NCBI GenBank assembly: GCA_029449245.1 | Contig: JANATF010000005.1 | Span: 1,488,001 to 1,552,000 of the forward strand | DNA: 64,000 bases | DNA from: Mortierella alpina | Taxonomy: Eukaryota > Mortierellomycota > Mortierellomycetes > Mortierellales > Mortierellaceae | Direction of reading: 5' to 3' | Shown: piece after piece, positions 23,878-35,639 of the stretch | How positions within the stretch are numbered: position 1 is the first letter of the stretch | How the letters are laid out: each line of letters opens with the position of its first letter | Position numbers and translations under genes: made by a program | The notes under the pieces: model-generated | The model's input: the letters and a program-made list of their open reading frames with translations, nothing else | Database searches by the model: none | What the model was told of the DNA's origin: nothing

Positions 23878-25334
23878 ATGGCCCATTATCATCACGGCTC
23901 TAATGCGACAAGTAACGCCTGGATTGCAGGCATGGTGACGCTCGCAAGTGTTGCTGTGTACTGGTACATGTCTACAACAGAGGAGCAACGCGCAGAGCAG
24001 CGCGAGCAGGTCAAGGACAAGGCTTCCAACGCTGCAAAGCAGGTCGCAGGTAACTGCACTGAAAATCCGCATTAAGCATGTCTCTTTGCAGTGATGGTGG
24101 AGTGCTGAACCTTTCTACGCTATGCATGCCTTGGTCATCCTCAGCCGCAAAAGACGATGCTATCAAGGAAGCCGAAAAGGTATGTACTTTTTTGCTCTCT
24201 CCTTGCATTACTCTACAACCATTAAACAAAATTCTCACCGCCTACACTTTTGAAATCAACTTATCCTGCGCCTGCCTGCCGATCATCATGAAGCTTGGTG
24301 AACAAGCCAAGGAGAAGGCCACTGTCGCTTCTCACAAGGTCCAGAAGAAGGCTGGAGAGATGGCCGATCATGCCCGCGACCTTGCATCTGACGGTCTCGA
24401 TCGGGCTGCAGACGCGATTAAATCAGGCGCTGATAAAATCTCTGAGGCTGTCGACGACGGTGCCGAGGCGACCAAGAGGGGTGTTAAAAAAGCCAGAGAT
24501 AACGTCAAGGAAGCCACAGACGATGCTCATCACAACATCAAGAAGGGCGCCAAGGATATGGAGAAATCCGCTAAATATGCCAAGGAGAAGGTCAAGGACA
24601 CAGCCAAGGATGTGAAGAAGAGTACTGAAGATGTCGCCGATGACATGAAGCACACCTCTAAAAAGGTAAAAGACCACGCCAAAGACATGGCCAAGGACGT
24701 CAAGAAAGGTGCCGAGGACATCTCCAAGGATGTCAAAAAGGGAGCTGATGATGTAACCAAGGACGCTAAGCATGCAGCCAAGGACACCAAGGATAACCTG
24801 AAGGACGGAGTTAAGACCGCGAAGAAGCATGTCGAGGAGGGAGCAAAGCATGCCAAGGGGGCCACCAAAAACTTTGCGGACGATGTTGCAGACGACTTTG
24901 AGGATGCCGCCGATGACTTTGAGGACGCTCGCGAGCAAGTGAAAGGAGGAGCAAAGAAAGCCAAGAAGAACGCTGAAGATGCCATCCACGATGCTAAGCA
25001 TGCAGCCAAGGACACTGCACACGATGCCAAAAACGGAGCTAAAGACTCTATGCACGATGCCAAGCATACAGCCAAGGATGCAGCTCGCGATGCTGCCCAC
25101 AAGAAGGACCAGCACGACAGCCACAACAGGAACCACAATAACGATCACCGGACGCACACGAACAACTTGAAAACCTTTGCAAACCGCGGCGTCCATGCCG
25201 AGTCCAATGTCGACGAGAGTGCAGCGCACACGCCCCATGCTGACTCTGGACATCGCCGCAAAGCATCCCAAGACAAGACGCATGATAACCATGGCCACCA
25301 CGGAACCATCGGTAATGATTTGGAGATTGATTGA
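23878..25334 (+). CDS. Membrane-anchored LEA-like Lys/Asp/Ala repeat protein
   Basis: Three exons (23878-24049, 24145-24179, 24294-25334) give about 415 residues. A single hydrophobic segment lies at about 15-31 (WIAGMVTLASVAVYWYM). The rest is extremely hydrophilic: dozens of degenerate units such as AKDVKKGAEDI, HDAKHAAKDTA and KDNLKDG, spaced near 11 residues, as in LEA group 3 or apolipoprotein-like amphipathic helices. The last 80 residues are His/Asp/Asn-rich. LEA proteins protect membranes and proteins during desiccation or cold in plants, nematodes and some fungi; a stress role here is inference. No enzyme motif is present. Alternatively it is a structural lipid-surface or organelle-tethering protein. 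Repeats explain the long but meaningless antisense frames. Confidence 0.75.
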
Positions 25335-26263
25335 GAAGCAACCCTTCGTTGTCATTTTTACGCGCCATGGTTAGTATATCGTACGAACCGCAAACAAAAC
25401 AAATCTGGTGCTGGCTCAGACCTGCTTCCAGAGATCAGGAAAGGGCTCCAGTTTCAAAAGCGCTTTCCCTTTATCTGACATTGTCACTGATACTGGCTGG
25501 CCTGCTCAACCTATTTTAGATGTCGAACATTCCGAGCTGAGAGTTGAAGCTCCTGAATTCCGTCCAAAGCACACTGTTGCCTAAAGTGGCGCTCCTTTGC
25601 TATAGACTTGGAAATGATATGTCATGTAGCGTTATATTTCGACCTTCTGTGTCCCAAGAATGTATGTATATAAACTGGATCGTTCACGTTGTGAAAGCAA
25701 TGGAGCAGCATGTTGCCCGTGCGCTCGCGTGCGCAGAGTAAGCCGAGGCGTGGCTTGGCTGATAGATAAATTCAGTCCGGCTGTGAGCGACGTGTTCCCC
25801 TTCTCTTTTCTCAGGTGTGCATTTCAGACCGCGAGGTCGCTTCAACAATCACGTGACTGTCCTCCGGAAGCAGCAATCCATGACATCCAGCAATGCATCG
25901 ATACCCACCCGCGTAGACATCCATCTATCCATCAGCTATCATCACCGACATCGTTCTTTCCAGTCTATACCAGCAGAAAAAGGAGCAGGGTCGTTATGGA
26001 AATAGACTCGTATGTCGGACAAACAGATGGAAAAAAAGCGAGCTGGGAAAACGATTGAGCTTGGATGTGATCAGGAAACAACAACATGCGACATCAACAG
26101 GAGCAGACAATGAACGCAGCGGGACGAATGGACAGCGGTGGCACTAGATCAGGAGGAGGGAGCCCCTTCATAGCAGCCGAGGACAACAGCTGATGCCTAC
26201 AGATCGCTAACCTCTCGCCTCGTTCACCTAATTCGCAACGGGAACTCACAACAGATATTCAGC
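25335..26263. other. Intergenic region LEA-like gene-RPS10
   Basis: 929 bp without a supported gene. It holds the 3' end of the LEA-like gene and the RPS10 promoter and leader. The open frame 25660-26058 has no recognisable feature. Ribosomal protein genes often have a 5' UTR intron, which could lie at about 26080-26250. Confidence 0.5.
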
Positions 26264-27318
26264 ATGCTTATCCCCAAGCAGAACCGCAAGCTTATCTACG
26301 AGGCCCTTTTCAAGGGTAAGGAAGCCTGACAGTAGAACGCTTTGATGTCAGTGATGATGAACCTCTGATTCAGGATGCTAACAGATCTTTTTGTTCTTCA
26401 TACCACACTGCTCATGGACACCGCCCTTTTTCACTTTGGATCTACTTGCAACAATCAACCACTGTTCTGGAAACGCAACTTTTGAATTAACCCCCCTCGG
26501 CAATCACACCTTGAAGATGGCGTCCTTGTCGCCAAGAAGGACTTCAACGCCCCCAAGCACGATGAGATTGATGTCCCCAACCTGCAGGTCATCAAGGCTC
26601 TTCAGTCCTTGGACTCGAAGCAGTTCGTCAAGACCCAGTTCTCGTGGCAGTACTACTACTACACCTTGACTGATGCCGGTATCGAGTACTTGCGCGAGTA
26701 CCTCCACTTGCCCTCGGAGATCTTCCCCGCCACCTTCAAGAAGTCTGCTCGTCCCTCTGCCCCCCGCCGTGCTGGTAATAACACAATCGATAGCCTGCCT
26801 GCCTTCTCTATCTCTTTGTTCCCTTTGTTACAGCTGCAATTGGACGACGACGTCTGGATTTCAGAAGTATTCTAGAGATCGAGCAGACACCTAGTAACGA
26901 TGGCGCCATGGAGTTCAGGAAGGCGTTCTCAGGAGTAGCTGTGAGCCTTATGAGCTGCATACAAGGACATCACTCTTCTATATAGATGGCTTACAACATG
27001 CTGACGAACCAGGATCTGTTTAGAGATATTCAGTAACGGCACGTCGACTAAGGACCGTGCGGAGAATCTCTTCGGGATCGACACTCCGGATGATTTCGTG
27101 CACTGTCGGCTCTCCATCTCGAAAGCTGTTGAATTGCCTGCTGACCACAATTGTCTGTTTTAATTTCAATAGAGCGCCCCGAGGGTGCTTACCGTACCCG
27201 CGGTGACCGTGACGACTACCGCCGTCGCGATGATGGTGAGAAGAAGGAGGGTGCCTCCGGCAACTTCGCCCCCGAGTTCCGCTCCGGTTTGGGCCGTGGC
27301 CGTCCTGCCCAGCAATAA
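26264..27318 (+). CDS. RPS10: Cytosolic 40S ribosomal protein eS10
   Basis: Three exons (26264-26315, 26517-26774, 27173-27318) give about 151 residues. The sequence is unmistakable eS10: [65 protein letters not shown] and [12 protein letters not shown], then the Arg-rich tail ending in [10 protein letters not shown]. It binds the head of the 40S subunit near the mRNA entry. Intron 2 is 398 nt, long for this window. AATAAA at 27321 lies directly behind the stop. Confidence 0.97.
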
Positions 27319-28453
27319 GCAATAAAAACTTGGGTTCTTTTGTCCTCTTTGAAGGCTCAGAGTTGTTCGTTACAAAAATAAATTCGATGGTGCAAAACTC
27401 ACTTGCTGTTGCGTTGCAGGAGGAGTCGGTCTGGGCGGGTTTTTTGGCCTTTTAGGACCAAGAGCTGGTGTAGAAGTGCTTGGAAGCCCTATGTTCCGCG
27501 CCTGGGTCTATACAAATGGAAAGTAGTTGATCTAGCAACTCGTTGAACAGGAGTATAGAGTTCAAGCATATGCTCCGAGTTACTTTCTAGTCCTAGGAGA
27601 AACTGAAAGAAGAGACCAGGAGAGAGACCCCCTCCTGAGTCTCCTACATCTGCATGAACACACAAATGCTTTCTTTCAGATCACTAAAACTACGCGGCTC
27701 GAGGGGCCCATGTCGTCTTCATTATATCCTGAAGGCAAGGGTGATGTTGTGTTTCGCAGAACTGGCGCTAGTGGGACTTTGCAAGATAGCGGGAGCTTTG
27801 GACTTGTGTCCAGCCTTCTCAAAAAGTTCAGCGAGAACGCGATATCGTAACCCATACGATGATTGAGCACTGACTACCAATTGCAGTGAACATGTGCGAA
27901 AGCGATGGATCGGACCCTGGAAGGACGTCTTCTTCTGAGTCGCCGACCGTGAAAGCAGCCAGCGAAGTGCCGCGTTCTTTATGGTGGATCCAGATTTCGC
28001 CGTCAACTCCTCTTTCCGTGCTTCCCTCCCTGCCATTCCTTTGCGTCTGTTCTTCACCCTTACCCCCTTTTGTGCATCCTGCTCTGCCCATCTTTCATCT
28101 CCTGTCCTCGCCCTTACTTGTCTTTGACAACCGCGTCGTTCACCCTTGCAACACCAAAGGACTTAAAAATACTATTGTCTCAAGGCTTTACCCCCTCACC
28201 TGCGTTACACTATGGCGCATCCAAATATCTCATCTTTTGCCATATCCGACCCGGAGACGTGGAGAGTAAACCCTTCCCCTTCACCGAAGACTTAAAAAAA
28301 ACGTATCTAACTCACCCGCGATGTCGTTTTCATTCTCTTTCTTCTCGATCTTTATCCTAGATCCCTCATCGACTCAAGGCGTAACAATCAAAAGCAGCGC
28401 GCACCCTCTTGCCGGCCTTATTCACGTCACCAAACCTACTCTACATACACATC
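27319..28453. other. Intergenic region RPS10-secreted protein
   Basis: 1135 bp without a firm gene. It contains the RPS10 poly(A) signal (AATAAA 27321-27326) and the leader of the secreted protein gene. Two overlapping minus-strand frames at 27676-28057 look somewhat coding-like but have no recognised domain and no splice partner, so they were not called. Confidence 0.5.
27321..27326 (+). terminator. Poly(A) signal of RPS10
   Basis: AATAAA begins three bases after the RPS10 stop codon, implying a very short 3' UTR or use of a further downstream signal (AAATAAA near 27377). Confidence 0.5.
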
Positions 28454-29148
28454 ATGCGCTATTACATTCTTCTCATCACCCTCGCCATGATTGCATGGGT
28501 CGCCAACGCAGGAATTACTGGCGTCGGACACATGCAGTCAAAGGCTCTTAATGCTGACGGTTTGCCTGTGGATTCGCCTAATGAGTCCACAGACGCACTT
28601 GTGCCAGAAATCCCTCCAGAGATTGCCAATGGTGGACAGGTACTTCCTCCTCCTGGTAAGTGGCCGCTGCCAGTCTCATGTTGCGAAGCTACTGCATTTG
28701 TCAGGATCAGCTTTACTGCACCATCATCGCATCCCAGCTGTGCTTCCTCCCAACCCGCTTGTATTTGTACTTGCTACCTCTATGCTCCCTAACAAGCTCC
28801 TAATGTCTACTTGCCTCTCAATAATTGCTATTGCTTACAGCCGGACCTGAAACTGAGGCCGAGAAAAAAGCCGATTCCGCGTTGGCATGCATGGCGTCTT
28901 GCGGAGGGAACTCTGGCTGTGCTAACAACTGCATTGCTACCACCTACAACGTTGCCTTGGGAGCTCCACCACCAAATGTCACAGGCACTGTTCCCCCTCC
29001 TGTTGGCGCGACTTCGACATCATCCGCGGGAGGTGCTAATAGTACTTCGGGCGTGGGTAACGCTGGAAATGCCCGTTGTGTAGAAATCCAGCAGATGATA
29101 GGCGCGTTGGTCATTGTGGCATTCGCAAGCATGTGCGCCAGTTTTTAA
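28454..29148 (+). CDS. Small secreted Cys-containing protein, probable GPI anchor
   Basis: Two exons (28454-28655, 28841-29148) give 169 residues. A signal peptide covers about 1-19 (MRYYILLITLAMIAWVANA). The middle has a compact Cys block, ACMASCGGNSGCANNC, a C-x3-C-x5-C-x3-C pattern. A Pro/Ser/Thr/Gly-rich stretch with N-x-S/T sites follows, then a hydrophobic C-terminus (IGALVIVAFASMCASF) fit for GPI attachment. It should sit on the plasma membrane or wall. I do not recognise a named family; function unknown. Plus-strand neighbours downstream also encode membrane proteins. Confidence 0.8.
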
Positions 29149-30342
29149 AGGCGTCGGTTTCGTACATGCAGTGGTTAAGAGATGGATCTGGACTGCCTTA
29201 ACGTTTATATATTATTAAAGCCCTTCAATCTCAAGATCAGATACGCAGACCGCTACACAGTAATAGAAATGGAAGATAGAAAGTCCGTTCCTGAAGTGGG
29301 ACGGGATCGCAATCGGCGTGTGTGCATCTCTGGTGCTGTGATCTCAGTATTGGATGCCAATGGCTCTCAAAGTACCTGGGGTGTGGCACGGCCCCCCTTT
29401 GGAGAATGAGAGCAGGGGCCGTCATATTCTTATTGCTGGGCACCTTTCTTTGGGGTCAAACAGATCATTTCTGAGCAATTCAGAGGAAAGTATGGTAGCA
29501 CCATTACTCAATATGCAATCTTATTCCATGGACAGAAATAGTTCTCTGTCATTTTCCACTCTACCCTCCTTCCTGCTGTTCCGTATAAAGTTCACAACAA
29601 AGGAAGCACGACAGACGGACAAGGCTCTCGCGTTCATGCAGCCCCACCTAACCTCGTTGATGAGGTGCAAAAGGGCAGTTTGGATGGTTTGGATAAAGAG
29701 CGCCCTTTTGGCTGCTGTATTCCCACCCCTCACAAACATGGCCAATCGGACACCCTTCGGTCTATCGGACACTTTGAGTGAACCTCACCGATCGGATCGT
29801 CCTCTTGCTCGCGATATCCTTCCCTCATAGCGATTGGCTGTGGACGGTGCAAGTTCGATCCGCGAAAGATACAAACCATCCTCTTTATGTTGTGCTCGTC
29901 TAAAAGCCATTCCGCAAGAGTGATGAGAATACATGAACAACGACGGGCGGTGTGAATCAGAACCCGACGTGTGCCTATATAACCCCGCCTGATGCAGGTG
30001 AAAGGCTGCTCTGGTATTGGGACTTACTTCTTTCCTCCTCACATCCCTTTGTCAAGAGAAGGCAATACCAGAGAGCTGAGGCAATCTTCTCTCTTCTCCG
30101 CCCCTCTTCCTACACACTCTGCGGAAGGTCCTTTGCTCGCTGACACTATCCCCAGCCCTCGACCCATTACCCTCGCCCTCGACCCTTGCCTTCGAATCTC
30201 GCCCCATACAGACTGTACCCTGAAATTTTACCCCGCCGACCACCCCTTTCTCAACTTTGCGGCCTTTTGCTCTCCTTTCACCCTTTTTTTTCATTTCCTT
30301 TCGCTCCTTTTTGTTACTTGGGCTTCTCTCTTTTGCTTCACC
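29149..30342. other. Intergenic region before the first TLC gene
   Basis: 1194 bp without a supported gene. TATATAA at 29976-29982 is followed by a 300-nt CT-rich tract running into the ATG at 30343, probably promoter and leader of the TLC gene. The 158-codon frame at 29354-29830 has no features and is judged accidental. Confidence 0.5.
29976..29982 (+). promoter_or_regulatory. TATA-like box of TLC gene 1
   Basis: TATATAA about 360 nt upstream of the start codon, followed by a long pyrimidine-rich leader. Positional assignment only. Confidence 0.4.
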
Positions 30343-32176
30343 ATGTCGATTCCATGGCTTGCGCCGTCTACTTCCACTTCACCTCCTTCGTTACTCACAT
30401 TCGCCGTCCGCTTTTTCGGTCTTGACGATGCACGCTTCTCACCCTCAGACTGGAGCTTTAGTAACAATCCCTTCTGGACGACGTTCCTCCTCACAATCGT
30501 CGTTTTTCCTTGCCTTTTCTACCTGACTTGGTTCCTGAACCCTTCATTATCCAGAAATCGCCTGGGACTTTCTTGGGTCCTTGGATTCTACTCCGCTACT
30601 CTCTTCACGATTGCCGGAATATATGAAGTGCCACACTTGCGCACCATTTTCAACGCTGCGGTCGACTACGTGCCTGCTCACACACCAGCATCATTCATCG
30701 GACTCCCGACCAATACGGCAGTTGCAGCCGAGCTGATCACGTCAATAACATCACTGAACTCAGCAACGGCAGCCTCGGATGTATGCTATCCAGTATTAAA
30801 AGTAGGAGCCCTGGCACTCTTTTCTCGACTGCCCTCGTTTCTGAGATTAGACCAGGGATCGACTGCAAAATACTTTTGCTTCTCGGACTTCACCTTTCAA
30901 CGGCAGACAGGCACAGGTCCCTTGACTCATGCTACTGCTTCTCTAAATGAGGAAAGGCACGGAGCAGTGTTTGCAACGGTCGACGAGATTTATCCTCTGA
31001 GTGTCGCCCCTGGCGATGCTGATCAGGCACATGAGACACCAAAGCACAAGTACACTCAGCGTCAGCACCATCGCGACCCACGCGAGGATGATCCCGTCTC
31101 TTTGCGCCATCGAGTTTTCCAGGGCCAGATGAAGCGCCCTCATTTGATGTTCTCGCTTGAGAATTACCCGGACGACGCCCGCATCGGTCCCCATATCATT
31201 GCAGCGAACTTTCAAGCGTTCCTATTGTGCGATCTTGTGCTGGGTGCAATTCACTACAGAAAGCAACTGGAACCCTTCTCGACCGTCATTCATCACATCA
31301 TTTACTACTTTATTGTCGTGCACATGAGAGCTGGAAACATGCTGTCTGTTTTCTGCATCTGCGGGACACCCATCGAAGGTATGGAAATTGTCAATTGCTT
31401 CTCGATGCAAAGAAAAGAGCCAAGGGAAAAAAAAAACCTGTTCCTCTGCCGGGAAGGAACGATTGTCTATGTTTGTCTCGTAATGCATGTAACCTGTACC
31501 ACTGTAGTTTTGGTGCTAACCGAACGGGCGAGCACAAAAAAACACACAGACGCTCAACGGAATAATGTCACGCTAACAGTCATTCTCGCTTTTCTCTCGT
31601 GATGTTCTTTCTGTATATGCAGCGTCAAGTATCTTCTTAGCCTTTGGGCGTATGTTTCCCCTCCGCCGCACGCCCATGATTGAGCGTTTGTACCTGGTGT
31701 GTTTCGTTTCAACCCGACTCGTCTATGTCGCCTTGCTCTGGCACGAGATCTTTTTCAACTACCCAGACAAGTCCGTCGCCTTTTTGTACACCATCACTAT
31801 CTCGCTGCATGTGTACTGGTTCGTGCTCTATATCCAGACACAAAAGAAGTTCAGAGCCAAGCAGAAGCGACTGCAATCGGCCTCTGCGTCCGAACAGGCA
31901 TCGGCGCTTGATGAGAAGAGGCTGCTTGCTGAGACGTCTATTAGACCCGTGGCTGTGGGGCCTGAGGAAGATGAGGACGAGGAGGAGGAAGAGGAGGAGG
32001 AGGAGGTGTTGATGGATTTAGAACATGATGAAGGCAAACAGCACGACCAATTGCAACGCTCTAATGTCGTCGATTCGAGCGAAAACCGCTCCTCCATTGA
32101 GCTCGAAGAAAGGCATCATTTTAGACCTCTGGTCGCACATAACTCTTCTTCTAGAGGAAGGCACCATGAACTCTAG
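30343..32176 (+). CDS. TLC-domain (TRAM/LAG1/CLN8-type) multipass membrane protein 1
   Basis: Two exons (30343-31378, 31623-32176) give about 529 residues. Hydrophobic segments lie at about 44-65 and 75-94, then after a 200-residue hydrophilic loop come FQAFLLCDLVLGAIHYRK, a segment holding His317-His318, SSIFLAFGRMF, LYLVCFVSTRLVYVALLW and FLYTITISLHVYWFVLYI. The His-His in a TLC context and the CGTPIEG turn fit the TMEM56/TLCD branch rather than ceramide synthases, which carry a longer Lag1 motif. An acidic cytoplasmic tail with nine consecutive Glu follows. The role in membrane lipid handling is family-level inference. A paralogue follows in tandem with the intron at the same codon. Confidence 0.8.
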
Positions 32177-33600
32177 TAGAGGCATAGAAAAACCTGTCAT
32201 ATATAAAAAAAAACTAGCATGGCATGATTCATCCTACTTTCTTTTCTGAGGTGCAATCTGCGCCAGGTCACTCCTAACCTAACATGCTAGTTGCATCTCT
32301 TTTTCCGTCATCAAATGGAAGGAAAACGTGCTGGGAACTCGTGCTGATATCCGTCAACAACAAGATCTTGTAGACCAACCGGATGTAAGCGATAATGCAC
32401 GTCCGTTGTGTACTTGTCAGAGTCGAGAATTAACCTAACAGAATGGACAGTAGCCGATCATGCCGTCGCTCTACAGGTCACGAATCTCTCTTTGTTTGTT
32501 TCTTTACGAGCCTTCAAACATTCCCTCTCCCTCGCCTCGTGGCCACGAGGCATGACCCTATCCATGCCCTAAGTCCGAGGGTGTGGCATTTTTGGCCCTT
32601 TTGGCCTCGTTTCATTTTATTTCACGGGCTGTTGACGGAGCCTTTGCATCCTCGTTGTTGTATGATACTGAGATAATGTACAGGGGTTAAAAAGGGACGG
32701 TATCAGGTCCCATGGCCGCAACATGAGCCATCAGGAGGTACAGCCAAGAGGACAAGCCAAGGCATTGACAAGAACAGCAAAGGCAACGACAAAGAGTTCA
32801 GGTAATTCGAATGACAAAGACTTCGTATCACAATGGTAAACGGTTTGTTAGGGTAAAAGGAAGGCACAGTTCCTTCGGCTTTCATTCTTCTTTGGAGAGA
32901 AAATAGTGGTGAGAGAGGCGATGTAACCTATCAAAAACCCTTTTCGTTTTGTAGGCGCTGCTTTTGAAAGCTCATGCTTTCCAGCTAAGAGACCTTCAGC
33001 TGGGGGAGTCATGAGGGAGAACAAAATAAACTAGCACTTCTGAAAGGAAGTCCAAGCTTTATAATCTCCAAGGTTCACGGGCAAATGATACCATTTCATA
33101 GTGGAACCTGGGTGAGTGTAAATAGATGTTGATGTGAACATGCGCCCGTCGTTGAAGAGGATCTATACAACAAAGAGATCAAGAAGCAAGCGAAAATTGA
33201 CGGAGGTGGTGGGTGTTTGAATCACGAGAAAGGGCATGGGTCCCTTGCGGCGATTTTAAAGTGAGATGCAGATGCAGAAATGGGGCAGTGTGCGTTTCGA
33301 CCTCGGGCAAGTTGTCTATTGTCGTTCCCCGTAAGACACTAGAATATAAACCTCCTCTTCCTGCTCCTCCTCTTTCAGTTTCCTCCTTTGGCCCTTTCCA
33401 TACTTTTTCGTTATCTCGTCTTTAGACCCTTCGCAGTAATCCAGGCACAATCATCCTTCGTCTTTAAGACGCTCCCCATTCCCGCCAAGATCACAATTGC
33501 CCATTCTCTCCCCTCGCTCCTCGAAAGCGTTCCTCAGGACATAATATCCTCGCACCGCACCCTATTTCATTCTTGGTTAAACTTTACATAATCCTGTATA
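32177..33600. other. Intergenic region between the two TLC genes
   Basis: 1424 bp without a gene, the largest gap in the plus-strand membrane block. It holds the 3' UTR of the first TLC gene and the promoter of the second. No tRNA, repeat or conserved frame was found. Confidence 0.5.
33345..33350 (+). promoter_or_regulatory. TATA-like box of TLC gene 2
   Basis: TATAAA 251-256 nt upstream of the ATG, followed at once by a CT-rich leader (CCTCCTCTTCCTG...). Same layout as seen for PFK. Confidence 0.45.
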
Positions 33601-35639
33601 ATGATCGACGCCCGAGAACTCATCAAGACAACCATGAGAGAAACTTTTGAGCAGGGTCATCCACGCTTGCTCAACAACACTCCTAGAATCCCTCGCTTCT
33701 GCGCGGCCGCAGACCAAGCAATAGCATATCTGAAGACGACCAGCCGTCCTTATGACAGTCGAGTGTGCAAAACCAGCAGCAGCCACACTTTTCAATTCTC
33801 TTCTACTTCATGCCACCTTTCGTCCCCCTTTACCGACACATCTCCTCGACTAGGCCCACTATCACCACCCTCAGTGGCACCTCATATCCCCTCATCTCTA
33901 CTTTCCTCCATCGTTTCTCGCGAGGAGCCTTTATACTTTTGCGGCTTTGATCTCAACCCAAACACCTCAGCGTTTCTCATGACCTTTATTTTCGCGACAG
34001 TACTGCAGATAACAGGGTTTTACCTTCTTCGGGCTCTTGTCCCTCGACTTTCAAGATCACAGCCCAAAGACAAACGATCCCTCTCGTGGGTTCTGACCCT
34101 GTTCTCGTCCATTGTCCTATTCACGGGTACCTTCATGTTATCGTCCCACATCGAGTGGTCTCAGAACGCGGGGTTCATGGGACCACTCCTGTCACTTCGC
34201 AACTTTCCAAACGAGTCGGACGTGTCAACCATGTACTCAGCGTACTTTGTCAGCTACTTGGTCTGCGACCTGATGTTGGGCATGACATATTACCGCGCAT
34301 TCTTGGATCCCTTGTCCGGTTGGTTCCATCATCTCGCGTACCTCGCTGTAGTCTCCAACGCAGCCTCGCAGAGGAACGTGTCCACACTCTTCGCCATGGG
34401 AACGCCTATTGAAGGTACAGCATTTCCTTTGTGAAACTGAACGCACCTGACAACAACAACAAAAACGACAACAACAACGAGACAGTGCGTACTATACGAG
34501 ATCACTTTTCTCATAGACTGTGTGTCATTTCCCTTTTGAACATAGTCTCGACCATTTTTCTAGCATCAGGGCATATCTTTCCGCAGCTCCGCTCGGATAT
34601 TTTGTTCGCGGTGTCCTTCTTCCTGAGCCGCATCCTATACCCGGTAGTCCTGCTCCCTGAGCTGTACCTAAATGTAGAGTCGCGTCTCTGTTGGAAGGTT
34701 GCGGTGGTCGCGCTGATGGTTCACATCCACTGGTTCCATAAGTTCATCCAACAGCAGTTGCGATACCACCGCGCACGATCGCAGCCACGACAGGTCCTAG
34801 TGACCAGTGATGTCCTCGGACAAGCAGATACGTACCAGCTGGTCGATAGCGCACACAATCAACCCAAGGTGAAGGATATAGAGTCCACTCGCAAGATTGT
34901 AGCCGCCGTGGCTGAGACCAAGGCGTCGCTCACGAGCTCACCGTCGCCGCCTGAAACACTAAAGAACGCCATGTCAGATATGAACGCCGCGATCGTCAAT
35001 GCCATCGAGGTCAATGGTAGTGGCCGTCATCGTCTCCCAAAAGCCATCCGCCGAGCACCCTCGCGCCCTACCTTCGATCCTTCATCTTTCAAGAGCCGGA
35101 CCAGCGGCGACCTAGGTGTGGAGCCGAACAACTGTGATGTTAATAGTGGGAAGGATCAAAAGACGATGGAGCAACTCCTTGCAGAGTGCGATCAAGAGGA
35201 TTTTGCTTACCCGATACCGATTGAAGGTCTCAAAGGGAACAAGACGTTCTCGGCCCTGGCGCTGAAGCGGCTCATGTCAAGTCAAGGTTCAACCAGCAGC
35301 GGAGTTGGGGCTGTGCGGCTCAGTCGTGCATCGTCCGTGCGAGATGCAAAGCGGAGGATCGGACTTGATTCCGTTCGTTTCGAAGAGCCCCCAATGCAAT
35401 CGGCTCTGCCACCAGTGCAAGAGCAATTCTCCCTTCTGCCAACGCCGAAGCGGCCGTCGCAGCAATTACAGGCGCCCAAGGCTGCTGATGGAACAGATGA
35501 GGAGGCCACAGTTGTGATACGCAAGAGACCATCGCGGATGACTGTGCTTCCTGCGGCGAGCCAGACAAGTACTGGAAACATGCACGACTGTGATTTTGGC
35601 ACGATACGGGTTAGTCGAGGAGTTTCTGTGAACGCATAA
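33601..35639 (+). CDS. TLC-domain multipass membrane protein 2 (tandem paralogue)
   Basis: Two exons (33601-34414, 34546-35639) give about 635 residues. The TLC region has FLMTFIFATVLQITGFYLL, LSWVLTLFSSIVLFTG, AYFVSYLVCDLMLGMTYYR, WFHHLAYLAVV with His243-His244, MGTPIEG, STIFLASGHIFP and VAVVALMVHIHWFHKF. The intron interrupts the Gly codon of GTPIEG in phase 1, exactly as in the upstream gene, so the two arose by duplication. The 100-residue N-terminus is Ser/Thr/Pro-rich and could hide an alternative start or intron. The C-terminal 370 residues are hydrophilic with basic and Ser-rich patches, unlike the acidic tail of the first gene, suggesting different regulation. Confidence 0.78.

Noticed and set aside
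24423-25355. Minus-strand open frame of 310 codons, hydrophobic
   Set aside because: It is the shadow of the repetitive LEA-like gene: repeated AAG/GAC/GCC codons leave the antisense frames open. The 202-codon antisense frame at 24530-25138 has the same cause.
29354-29830. Plus-strand open frame of 158 codons
   Set aside because: No domain, signal, repeat or splice partner; composition is like non-coding sequence; it lies in the promoter region of the first TLC gene.
29830-29870. tRNA T-loop-like GTTCGATCC
   Set aside because: No D-arm, anticodon arm or acceptor stem pairs can be found around it.
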